This document shows, piece by piece, positions 21,125-29,350 of a stretch of 64,000 nt of DNA (its first letter is position 1; each line of letters opens with the position of its first letter). A model generated the notes under the pieces. It was not told where the DNA came from. It saw only the letters and a program-made list of their open reading frames with translations, and did no database searches. The stretch covers positions 129,517 through 193,516 of the forward strand of contig NZ_QJSX01000011.1 of the NCBI RefSeq assembly GCF_003217515.1, written 5' to 3'. Origin of the DNA: Deinococcus yavapaiensis KR-236 (GTDB lineage: Bacteria > Deinococcota > Deinococci > Deinococcales > Deinococcaceae). Made by a program: the position numbers and the translations under genes.

Positions 21125-22600
21125 CTACTTGCGGCTGTAGTTCGGCGCTTCTTGCGTGATCGTCACGTCGTGCGGATGGCTCTCGATCAGGCTCGCCGAC
21201 GTGATGCGCGTGAACTGCGCGTCGCGCCGTAACGTGTCGAGGTCGGGCGCTCCGCAGTACCCCATCGCGCTTCGAAGGCCGCCCACGAGTTGATACAGCA
21301 CCTCGCTCACCGCGCCCTTGTACCCCACGATGCCCTCGATGCCTTCGGGCACGAACTTCTTCGAACCGCTTTGAAAGTACCGATCTCCGCTGCCCTGATC
21401 CATCGCTCCCAGCGACCCCATGCCCCGGTACGACTTGTAGCGGCGCCCTTCGCGCAGCACGACTTCGCCCGGCGCTTCGTCCGTCCCGGCGAACATCGAC
21501 CCCAGCATCACCACGCTCGCGCCCGCCGCGATCGCCTTGGGCACGTCCCCGGTCTGCTTGACGCCGCCGTCGGCGATGACGGGCACGCCCTCGGGCAAGG
21601 CCGCTTCGGTGGTGTTGAAGATCGCCGTGATTTGCGGCACGCCAACGCCCGTGACGACGCGCGTCGTGCAGATCGACCCTGGCCCTATTCCCGCCTTCAC
21701 GGCGTCCGCTCCCGCCAAGATCAAATCCCTTGCCCCCTCGTACGTCGCCACGTTTCCGGCGACGACGTCCACGTCGAAGTGGGTCTTGACGCGTTCCAGC
21801 GCGCGCAAGATGCCGACCGAGTGCCCGTGCGCCGAATCGAGCACCAGAACGTCGACGCCCGCCGCGACGAGAGCGCCGGCGCGGTCCATGAGGTCGGGCG
21901 AGTTTCCGATGGCGGCGGCGACGCGCAGGCGACCCATGTCGTCCTTGGCGGCGCGCGGGTACTTGATGCGCTTCATGACGTCCTTGATCGTCACGAGACC
22001 CGTGAGCTTGTAGTCCTCGTCGACCACGAGAAGCTTCTCGATGCGGCTCTTCTTGAACTGCGCCTCGGCGTCCTCCAGCGACGTCCCGACAGGCACGGTG
22101 ACGAGGTTCTCGCTCGTCATGACGTCTCGCACCGGGGTGCTCATGTCGGTGACGAAGCGCAAGTCGCGGTTCGTCACGATGCCGAGGAGTGTACCGTCGG
22201 GCGCGGTGATCGGCACGCCGCTGATGCGGTACTCGTTCATGAGGCGCTCGGCGTCTCCGACGGTCGCTTCGATCGGCAGGGTGATCGGATCGACGATCAT
22301 GCCGACTTCGGAACGCTTCACCTTGCGGACCATCTCGGCTTGCAGTTCGAGCGGCATGTTCTTGTGAACGACCCCGATGCCACCTTCACGCGCCATGGCG
22401 ACTGCCATGTTCGTTTCGGTGACGGTGTCCATCGCGGCGGACGCGAACGGAACCTTGAGGCGGACGCGACGCGTGAGCTGCGCCTCGAGGCTCACCTCGT
22501 TCGGAAGAACTTCGCTGCGCCGCGGAATGAGCAGCACGTCGTCGAAGGTGATGCCGTCCTGGGAGAACTTGTACGCGAAGCGGTCGTTCGAAGCGTCCAT
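21125..22600 (-). CDS. guaB: IMP dehydrogenase
   Basis: 491-residue GuaB, which oxidises IMP to XMP in the first committed step of GMP synthesis. The TIM barrel is split by two CBS domains (about residues 95-215, with 'YRISGVPI' and 'VTIKDVMKRI'). The catalytic cysteine lies in 'GIGPGSICTTRVV', and the flap has 'YRGMGSLGAM' and 'VPEGIEG'. Full length and intact. A TATACT box lies ten bases before the ATG. Transcribed divergently from tRNA-Ala. Confidence 0.98.
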   Translation of the reverse strand: MDASNDRFAYKFSQDGITFDDVLLIPRRSEVLPNEVSLEAQLTRRVRLKVPFASAAMDTVTETNMAVAMAREGGIGVVHKNMPLELQAEMVRKVKRSEVGMIVDPITLPIEATVGDAERLMNEYRISGVPITAPDGTLLGIVTNRDLRFVTDMSTPVRDVMTSENLVTVPVGTSLEDAEAQFKKSRIEKLLVVDEDYKLTGLVTIKDVMKRIKYPRAAKDDMGRLRVAAAIGNSPDLMDRAGALVAAGVDVLVLDSAHGHSVGILRALERVKTHFDVDVVAGNVATYEGARDLILAGADAVKAGIGPGSICTTRVVTGVGVPQITAIFNTTEAALPEGVPVIADGGVKQTGDVPKAIAAGASVVMLGSMFAGTDEAPGEVVLREGRRYKSYRGMGSLGAMDQGSGDRYFQSGSKKFVPEGIEGIVGYKGAVSEVLYQLVGGLRSAMGYCGAPDLDTLRRDAQFTRITSASLIESHPHDVTITQEAPNYSRK

Positions 22601-22610
22601 ATTGGCGCGA

Positions 22611-22616
22611 AGTATA
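22611..22616 (-). promoter_or_regulatory. -10 box of guaB
   Basis: TATACT on the minus strand, ten bases before the start codon, leaving almost no leader. Confidence 0.5.
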
Positions 22617-22654
22617 CCCCTCGCGCGGGCGAATCACGGGAAGCTGGCCCCCTC

Positions 22655-22683
22655 TTGCGCGCCCGGACATCGCGTGCTAATCT
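22655..22683 (+). promoter_or_regulatory. Promoter of tRNA-Ala
   Basis: TTGCGC and TAATCT separated by exactly 17 bases, 28 bases upstream of the mature tRNA 5' end; the best sigma-70-like match in the region. Confidence 0.65.
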
Positions 22684-22711
22684 TCTCCTCGCCCGTAAGG
22701 GACCCTTCCGA

Positions 22712-22790
<79 letters not shown>

Positions 22791-22818
22791 AAACCCCGTC
22801 ACCGACGGGGTTTCGCTT
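22791..22818 (+). terminator. Terminator of tRNA-Ala
   Basis: A 10-bp perfect stem (22791-22800 and 22804-22813) with a 3-base loop, then CGCTTTTT. A related hairpin follows the duplicated att core at 54362. Confidence 0.9.
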
Positions 22819-22856
22819 TTTCGGATCCTCGATTCGGCCGATATTAGACGAAGTTT

Positions 22857-22874
22857 GGCAAACGGTTGGCAAAC
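22857..22874 (+). repeat. Left arm-type repeats (GGCAAAC x2)
   Basis: Two direct copies of GGCAAAC at 22857-22863 and 22868-22874, 11 bases apart and 67 bases from the att core. Similar repeats lie next to the integrase gene at the other end, so they are candidate arm sites for the integrase. Confidence 0.5.
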
Positions 22875-22904
22875 CGAGTTTCCGCTTCCTCCGCTCGACA
22901 CGCT

Positions 22905-23828
22905 TCAATCGCGTCGATGCACCCACAAAACGTCCGTGGCGAAACGACTCGAATCGTCGATCCAACTTCGAAGTTCCATGGCATCTTCGGGCGTGATCAT
23001 GGCCAAAGTGGTCGTCGGCGCCGCGCCGAATGGACTGTCGAACCCGTAGCCGACCATGACGTTCAATCGATCGGTGAGCAGGAAGCGATCGTGGAACTTG
23101 TCGAACTTTTCCGGCAGCGCACCTTCGACACGCCGCACCTTCAACGTGACGCCCGCGGGAACGAGTCGAGGCAGTCGCCGCTCGCAGTCCACTTCGAAGG
23201 TGTCCGCGGAATTGTTCGCGGTGCACAGGCAAACGATTTCGACGCTCGGACCGCGCGCAACTTCGAGCTGCCCAAGCAGTTCGCCGAGCACGCCGACGTG
23301 TCGAGACGAAGGCGAAAAGTACGGGTCCAAAAGCAGCACGCTGTGACTTCGCGCGAGCGTTCGACCGAACACGTCGCCGTATTGCTCTGGCTTCTTCGCG
23401 ATGCGTCGAGATTGAACCGCTCGCCACCAAGATTGCCCGTCGTGCGCCTCGTCGATTCGCTGCGTGCCTCGGCGCCCGTCTTCAGTCAAAACGGCGTCGA
23501 ACGGATCGTCGGCATGTTGCTTCAACGCGTTCTCGAGCCAGGAGAGTCGCCCGTCGTACGGCGAGCCCGTCCTGTCGACGTAGATCGTTTGCGACGCGGT
23601 GTTCTGCTGCTCTTCGAGCCAAGCTTCGCATTGTGCCAGCGCCCTGGCGCTCCCTCTCCCCTGTTCGCGCATGGTGTGAATCGCTTGTGCAACTCGCCGA
23701 CGCCACTTGCTCGAGCTTTGCAGCGTCGCCAAGTAGCGACCGCTGTGCGAGCCGAACGCCATCACGAACGAATACGGAAGCGGATGTTGAGCGAGCGCGT
23801 CGGGTTCGACGGCGTACTCCCGCAGCAT
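22905..23828 (-). CDS. Possible PLD-like effector partner of the AAA ATPase
   Basis: 307-residue protein of unknown family. The N-terminal half is unremarkable. The C-terminal half has 'SHSVLLLDPYFSPSS' (a strand ending in DPY, as in phospholipase-D folds) and 'FDKFHDRFLLTDRLNV', an H-x-[KR]-like motif that resembles the catalytic strand of PLD-type nucleases, though with Arg in place of Lys. The ATG at 23828 shares one base with the stop of the ATPase gene (TGATG), so the pair is translationally coupled. By analogy with other ATPase plus nuclease pairs it could be a defence effector; this is inference. It is the island gene next to the left att site. Confidence 0.5.
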   Translation of the reverse strand: MLREYAVEPDALAQHPLPYSFVMAFGSHSGRYLATLQSSSKWRRRVAQAIHTMREQGRGSARALAQCEAWLEEQQNTASQTIYVDRTGSPYDGRLSWLENALKQHADDPFDAVLTEDGRRGTQRIDEAHDGQSWWRAVQSRRIAKKPEQYGDVFGRTLARSHSVLLLDPYFSPSSRHVGVLGELLGQLEVARGPSVEIVCLCTANNSADTFEVDCERRLPRLVPAGVTLKVRRVEGALPEKFDKFHDRFLLTDRLNVMVGYGFDSPFGAAPTTTLAMITPEDAMELRSWIDDSSRFATDVLWVHRRD

Positions 23829-26005
23829 CACATCAGCTCCTTCGAGCGATCGGCGAAGAACCCCTTGGGCCAATGTCCTTCGAATTCACCGTTGACCGTC
23901 AGCGGAACTTCTCGAAATGTACTTCCTTGCGAACTCGGTTCGCCGAACAGCACGAGGACGTCTTGAGGGCCGATTCGTAGTTCTTCACTCGGCTCTTCGC
24001 CCTCGGTCGTCTCGCGTATCCGCCGAAGGATTCGCAGCATGAGATGCTCGCTGTGCGTCTCCAGCAAGAACACGCTTCGATTTCTCTTGGCACTCGCGAT
24101 GAACGTGTCGGCCAACTCGGCTTGCAACGCGGGGTGCAAGTGCAGTTCGGGCTGTTCGATGGCGACCAGCTTTTCGTCCTCGGCCTCCGCGTACACCAAC
24201 ACGGGCACGACTTGGCTGATTCCCGTTCCGACGTCCCGAACGCTGACTGCGACGTCGTGACGCACGTCGAACAACACCAATTCTGCGCTAGCGGGCGACG
24301 TGAATTCGTCGTAGGCGTTCGGGCGATCGGCGTAGAACTTCTCGGCCGACAGGTCGGCGAGCGAAGCCGAGTGTTCGGCCGCCCACCAGGACAAGCGCAG
24401 CTGCCCAAGCTCGGCGGTTCTCGAGTTCGCGAAGTCGATCGCCTCGCTTTCCGCGTCCAAGTCCACGTCTTCGACCTTCGAGTGCTCTTCCGCATCGGGG
24501 AACTCTTCCAAAGACGCCAGGTGTGCTTCGAGGACTCTCCGTCGCACCTGCTCCAGCGCGTGCTCGAAGGCTTCGAGCGGGATTCCTTGGAGAGGAAGCT
24601 CTGTCCTCAAGGCTTTCGTCAGCCACGAAACACCTTGTGTCAGGCCATCCTCGTATGCCAAGTGCTGCCTTCGCCGGACGCTTCGCTGATCGAACAGCCT
24701 CCGATCGACGAATCGGTAAGACGTGTTCAGCCCGTGCGGACCCAACCAGCGGTTAACTCTTTCTCTGATATTGCCGTCCTTGACGAGGGTCGACCAAACG
24801 TCGCCGTCCTGCCGACTCGATTGCTCTCGTCCAAGACGTCGATCCGGCAGACGACGCAACGGACCGAGGTAACGAAATCCTTCGAGCGCGCGAGCAGTGT
24901 CGACGGCCAGCGTGTCGACGAAACGTACGAACAGCGGTAGGACCTCCTCGACGAGTCTGCGCTGGTTCTCCAAGTAGTGGGAGGCTAGGAAGTAGGCGTG
25001 CTGGTCTTTTGCCAACTGTTCGCGATCTGGATTATGCAACGGCCGCGCGAGATGATCGAGAAGCCGACGTCCAACGTCACCTGCAGGAAGGCGAAGTTGT
25101 CGAGGCGTCGTTGACGTCTCGAATTCGGCGAAAACTTCACGGAACGCCGACGAATGCGAAGCGAGGGACGGTAGATAACGATGACTACGATCGCCCACGT
25201 CCTCCACCGCCTGCCACCGTCTCGTGCCTGGGTTGTGCTCGACGTGAAGACCACGAGGTGCGGCACGCCCCAACACGCCGGTGAGAAGCGCGGCTTCCGG
25301 AATCGCGAAGTCCGTTCGAAGAGCCGTCAAGACAGCAGCATTCAATTCTCGACCCGCCATGTCGTAACGGGATCGCGAAATCTGCAATATTTCGGGATTC
25401 GTCGATGCTTCCTTGAATTCCGACCGCAGGGCCGAATGCACGAGACGCCGCAGCTGCGGTGCGTCGGTGTTGAGGTGAGTGAGCGCGAGCGCGCGCGGGA
25501 AACTCCTACCCTGAACGTCGGCCACCTCAGCCGCTTCCAACGTCAAGAGGTAGGTGTTGTCCTCGTAGATACGGCATCGACGAATGCCACCTTGATCCAA
25601 GCGGCGGTTCGGGTCTTGCGCGAGTCGAGGGTCCTGCTGCTCGTCCCGATCCAAGCCGAGCTCCATGTCCCACGTCAAAGTACGCTTGCGGCGCGACGTA
25701 CCTGGCCGGTCCTCCGAACGATCGTCGGTAGCCTCGACGGTGAATTTCAGCCGGCACGTACGCGAAGGAACGCGACCGTGGATGAAACTCAGCAAACCGC
25801 CGAGATCGACCTCCTGTGCTTGGTGTCGAATCACACCCGGGTTGAAGTCGCCGACTTCGAACGCTCGCTTGAGAAGGAGCAAGGCTTGGATGACCGACGA
25901 TTTGCCGGCGCTGTTAGGACCGAACAACAGCGTGAGAGGCTTGAATTCCACCCTCTGCGTCGTACGAATCGACTTGAATTTTTCCAGCTCGATTGACTTC
26001 AACAT
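23828..26005 (-). CDS. AAA ATPase, DUF3696 / OLD-like without Toprim
   Basis: 725-residue ABC-type (SMC/OLD-like) ATPase. Residues 1-45 hold 'KSIRTTQRVEFKPLTLLFG' and Walker A 'GPNSAGKSSVIQAL'. The C-terminal part has 'VGTGISQVVPVLV' (signature region), Walker B 'LVAIEQPELHLHP', the H-loop 'LLETHSEHLMLR' and a DUF3696-like tail. There is no Toprim nuclease domain, so nuclease activity, if any, would come from the coupled downstream protein. AAAGG precedes the ATG. Divergent from drmD across a 252-base gap. ATPases of this class occur in many abortive-infection modules, but I cannot match this pair to a named system. Confidence 0.75.
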   Translation of the reverse strand: MLKSIELEKFKSIRTTQRVEFKPLTLLFGPNSAGKSSVIQALLLLKRAFEVGDFNPGVIRHQAQEVDLGGLLSFIHGRVPSRTCRLKFTVEATDDRSEDRPGTSRRKRTLTWDMELGLDRDEQQDPRLAQDPNRRLDQGGIRRCRIYEDNTYLLTLEAAEVADVQGRSFPRALALTHLNTDAPQLRRLVHSALRSEFKEASTNPEILQISRSRYDMAGRELNAAVLTALRTDFAIPEAALLTGVLGRAAPRGLHVEHNPGTRRWQAVEDVGDRSHRYLPSLASHSSAFREVFAEFETSTTPRQLRLPAGDVGRRLLDHLARPLHNPDREQLAKDQHAYFLASHYLENQRRLVEEVLPLFVRFVDTLAVDTARALEGFRYLGPLRRLPDRRLGREQSSRQDGDVWSTLVKDGNIRERVNRWLGPHGLNTSYRFVDRRLFDQRSVRRRQHLAYEDGLTQGVSWLTKALRTELPLQGIPLEAFEHALEQVRRRVLEAHLASLEEFPDAEEHSKVEDVDLDAESEAIDFANSRTAELGQLRLSWWAAEHSASLADLSAEKFYADRPNAYDEFTSPASAELVLFDVRHDVAVSVRDVGTGISQVVPVLVYAEAEDEKLVAIEQPELHLHPALQAELADTFIASAKRNRSVFLLETHSEHLMLRILRRIRETTEGEEPSEELRIGPQDVLVLFGEPSSQGSTFREVPLTVNGEFEGHWPKGFFADRSKELM

Positions 26006-26257
26006 GCGACCTTTCGACGTGATTCGACGGGTGGTAGGACGATCTACGATGCCAGATTATGGCGAGACAGCGTATCCGCCAAGCGAAGTTGCGACCCTAC
26101 GCAGGATGGCTGACGCAGGTCGCTGCAATCGTCCGGTAGAACAAAAGGCCCATCGGCCGTGGACCTGGAAAACGCGAAGTCATTTGCGAGGCCGACGCCG
26201 TTCTTCGTGAGCTAAGCTTCGAAGGATGCCATTCCAATTCGTTCAGGAGTGCTTAGC
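26006..26257. other. Divergent intergenic region between the ATPase pair and DISARM
   Basis: 252 bases that must hold the promoters of two opposite operons. A TAAGCT about 40 bases before drmD could be a -10 box, but I see no convincing -35, operator palindrome or small gene. Composition is less GC-rich than the flanking genes. Confidence 0.4.
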
Positions 26258-29200
26258 GTGATCCCCGAACCTGGACAACTCGTCGAAGTGCGCCGACGGC
26301 GCTGGGTCGTCGGCGACGTTCGCGCCTCCTCACTTGAAGCGAGCGGCGCGTCGCACGTCGTGCGCGTCACGTCCGTCGACGAGGAAGGACCGCGCGACGA
26401 GCTCGACCTCGTGTGGGAACTCGAACCCGGCGCGCGCGTCTTGGAACGCGCGGGCTTGCCGAGGCCGCGGAGCTTCGACGACGCAACCGACCTCGACGCC
26501 TTCTTGGACGCCGTGCGGTGGGGCGCGGCGACGAACGCCGACCGCTCGCTGCTTCAAGCGCCGTTCCGGTCGGGCGCGACCATCGAAGACTACCAACTCG
26601 ACCCGGTCGCGCGCGCCGTGGACATGGCGCGCGTGAACCTCTTGATCGCGGACGACGTGGGGTTAGGCAAGACGGTCGAGGCCGGGCTGGTCGTGCAAGA
26701 GCTGCTGCTGCGGCACCGCGCGCGCACGGTGTTCGTCGTCGTGCCGGCGTCGCTGCAAGTGAAGTGGCAAGTCGAGATGCGCGAGAAGTTCGGGCTGGAG
26801 TTCCGCATCGTCGACACCGAGTACTTGCGCGACTTCCGTCGGCGCCGCGGCATTCACGCCAACCCTTGGACGTCGTTTCCGCGCCTCATCACATCCATGG
26901 ACTGGGCGAAGAGCGGCGAAGGCTTGCGCTTGCTCGAAGACGCTTTGCCGCCGCACGCGACGTACCCGCGGCGCTTCGACGTCTTGATCGTCGACGAGGC
27001 GCACAACGTCGCGCCGTCGGCGAGCGAACACTACGCCGTCGACAGTCAACGCACGCGCTTGATTCGCAAGCTCGCGCCGCACTTCGAGCACAAGCTGTTC
27101 CTCAGCGCCACGCCGCACAACGGCTACCAGCAGTCGTTCACGTCGCTGCTCGAACTGCTCGACGATCGACGCTTCTCGCGTTCCGTGCCGCCCGACCCGC
27201 GGCAGTTGCAGCAAGTGATGGTGCGGCGCCTCAAGAGCGACCTCGTGGACGCCGAAGGCCGCGCGCTCTACCCGAAGCGCGAGTTGCGCGGACTCGAAGT
27301 CGCGTACGACGACGAGGAACGCGACGTGCAGCGCCTGCTCGCCGCGTACGCCAAGGCGCGCTTGGACGCGTCGAGCGGCACGCGGCACGAGTACGCCACG
27401 ACCTTCGTGCTGAAGCTGCTCAAGAAGCGTCTGTTCTCGTCGCCGCGCGCGTTCGCCAAGACGCTCGCCGAGCACCGCGCGAGCCTCGCGGGCGCGCGCG
27501 AACGCGTCACAGCGAACGACCTGGACGAGCGCATCTTGCGACGCGCGCTCGCGCGCGCCGAGGAAGACCACGCCGACGACGAGGAAGCCGAACGCGCGCT
27601 GGACGAAGCGACGCGCGCCGCGAGCGGCGCGTCGACGCCGCTCGCGGTCGAGCAGCGCGCGCTGCTCGACCGCTTGACGGCGTGGGCGGAACGCGCGAAG
27701 AACCGCCCGGACGCGAAAGCGCGCGCGCTGCTCGCGTGGCTGGAACGCGAAGTCCGCCCGGGCGGCGCTTGGAACGATCGCCGCGTGATCCTCTTCACCG
27801 AGTACCGCGACACCATGGCGTGGCTGGAAGAGATCCTCGTCGCGAACGGATACGGCGGCGACCGCCTCGCGAAGTTGCACGGCGGCCTGCCGCACCCCGA
27901 ACGCGAAGAGGTCAAGGCGGCGTTCCAAGCGAGTCCGGCGGTGTCGCCCGTGCGAATCTTGCTCGCCACGGATGCCGCGTCGGAAGGCATCGACCTTCAA
28001 AATCACTGTTCGACGTTGCTGCACGTCGAGATTCCGTGGAATCCGAACGTCATGGAGCAACGCAACGGCCGGGTCGATCGGCACGGGCAGAAGGCGTCCG
28101 TCGTGTCGATTTGGCATCCCGTCGGGAAGCGCGGCGGCAGCGACGACCGCGACGTCGACGACTCGGAGTTCCTGCTGCGCGCCGCGAGGAAGGTGGACGC
28201 GATTCGCCAGGACCTCGGCAGCGTCGGTCCGGTGCTCGCGCGCCGCATTGAGGAGGCGATGCTGGGCGGCGCGAAGACGCTCGACACGACGGACGCGGCG
28301 CGCAAAGCGGAAGCGGCGCGCGGCTCGCTCGCCGTGGAGCGCCGCTTGCGCGAACGCGTGGCGGACTTGCACGCGAAGCTCGTCGAGTCGCGCGACGACT
28401 TCGGCCTCGCGCCCGAGCGGGTCGCGCGTGCCGTGGCGCTCGCGCTGCGCCTCGACGGTCAGCTGCCGCTCGTGCCGACGACCTTGCCGGGCGCGCCCGA
28501 CGGCGCGGTGTTCGACGTGCCGATCGCGACGGGTTCGTGGGGTCGTGCGAGCGCCGGGTTGGAGCACCCGTTCACGAAGAAGCGCCGTCCGATCACCTTC
28601 GACCACGCGGTCGCGAAGGGGCGCGACGACGTCGTCCTCGCGCACTTGGAGCACGACCTCGTGCAGCTCGCTTTGCGCCTCCTGCGCGCCGAGGTGTGGT
28701 CGTCGGAAGGGAGCGCGCGCTTGCAGCGCGCCGCGGTGCGCGCGGTGCCCGACGCGTTGCTCGCGACGCCCGTCGTCGGCGTGTGGTCGCGCCTCGTCGT
28801 CACGGGCGGCGACCACCGCCGGTTGCACGAGGAGTTGACCTTCGCGGGCGGCGAGCTCGGGCACGACCGTTTCGTGCGCGTGCCGCAAGTGACGCGCTTG
28901 CGCGACTTGGAGCGCGCTTCCACGCCGACCTTACCGAGCGAGGCCTTGTTCGGCGCGCTCGTCGATCGCTTCGCGCGCCACGAGGAGCAGATTCGCGCGG
29001 CCGTCGAAGCGCGTTCGCGCGACCGCATGGCGACCCTCGTCAACACCTTGGAGCGCCGTGCGAAAGCCGAAGCGGACGACGTCGTACGCGTGCTCGCCGA
29101 CTTGGAGGGCGCGTTGCGGCGCGAGATCGAGCACGAGGAGCCGCTGCAACCGATGCTGTTCACCCCGCCGGAAGCCGAGCAACTGCGACGCGACCGCGCC

Positions 29201-29350
29201 GCGTTGCGCGAGCGCTTGCGGCGCATTCCCGAGGAGCGCGACCGCGAACTCGAAGCGACGCGCCTTCGCCACGCCGACCCCACGCCGCGCACTTTCCCCG
29301 TCGCGGTGATCTTCCTCGTTCCCGAATCCACCTCGCGAGGTCGCGCCTGA
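26258..29350 (+). CDS. drmD: DISARM helicase DrmD (SNF2 type)
   Basis: 1030-residue SNF2/RapA-like SF2 helicase, the hallmark of class 1 DISARM. Motifs: Walker A 'IADDVGLGKTVEAGL' (about residue 130), DEAH box 'VLIVDEAHNVAP', 'FLSATPHNGY', then the second RecA domain with 'LLATDAASEGIDL' and 'QRNGRVDRHGQ'. A long charged C-terminal region follows. Two GTGs are possible (26249 and 26258); the second has AGGAG at proper spacing. Its stop shares a base with the drmMI start. DISARM is a multi-gene restriction-modification defence that limits entry of unmethylated phage DNA; DrmD is needed in class 1 systems. Confidence 0.88.
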   Translation: MIPEPGQLVEVRRRRWVVGDVRASSLEASGASHVVRVTSVDEEGPRDELDLVWELEPGARVLERAGLPRPRSFDDATDLDAFLDAVRWGAATNADRSLLQAPFRSGATIEDYQLDPVARAVDMARVNLLIADDVGLGKTVEAGLVVQELLLRHRARTVFVVVPASLQVKWQVEMREKFGLEFRIVDTEYLRDFRRRRGIHANPWTSFPRLITSMDWAKSGEGLRLLEDALPPHATYPRRFDVLIVDEAHNVAPSASEHYAVDSQRTRLIRKLAPHFEHKLFLSATPHNGYQQSFTSLLELLDDRRFSRSVPPDPRQLQQVMVRRLKSDLVDAEGRALYPKRELRGLEVAYDDEERDVQRLLAAYAKARLDASSGTRHEYATTFVLKLLKKRLFSSPRAFAKTLAEHRASLAGARERVTANDLDERILRRALARAEEDHADDEEAERALDEATRAASGASTPLAVEQRALLDRLTAWAERAKNRPDAKARALLAWLEREVRPGGAWNDRRVILFTEYRDTMAWLEEILVANGYGGDRLAKLHGGLPHPEREEVKAAFQASPAVSPVRILLATDAASEGIDLQNHCSTLLHVEIPWNPNVMEQRNGRVDRHGQKASVVSIWHPVGKRGGSDDRDVDDSEFLLRAARKVDAIRQDLGSVGPVLARRIEEAMLGGAKTLDTTDAARKAEAARGSLAVERRLRERVADLHAKLVESRDDFGLAPERVARAVALALRLDGQLPLVPTTLPGAPDGAVFDVPIATGSWGRASAGLEHPFTKKRRPITFDHAVAKGRDDVVLAHLEHDLVQLALRLLRAEVWSSEGSARLQRAAVRAVPDALLATPVVGVWSRLVVTGGDHRRLHEELTFAGGELGHDRFVRVPQVTRLRDLERASTPTLPSEALFGALVDRFARHEEQIRAAVEARSRDRMATLVNTLERRAKAEADDVVRVLADLEGALRREIEHEEPLQPMLFTPPEAEQLRRDRAALRERLRRIPEERDRELEATRLRHADPTPRTFPVAVIFLVPESTSRGRA

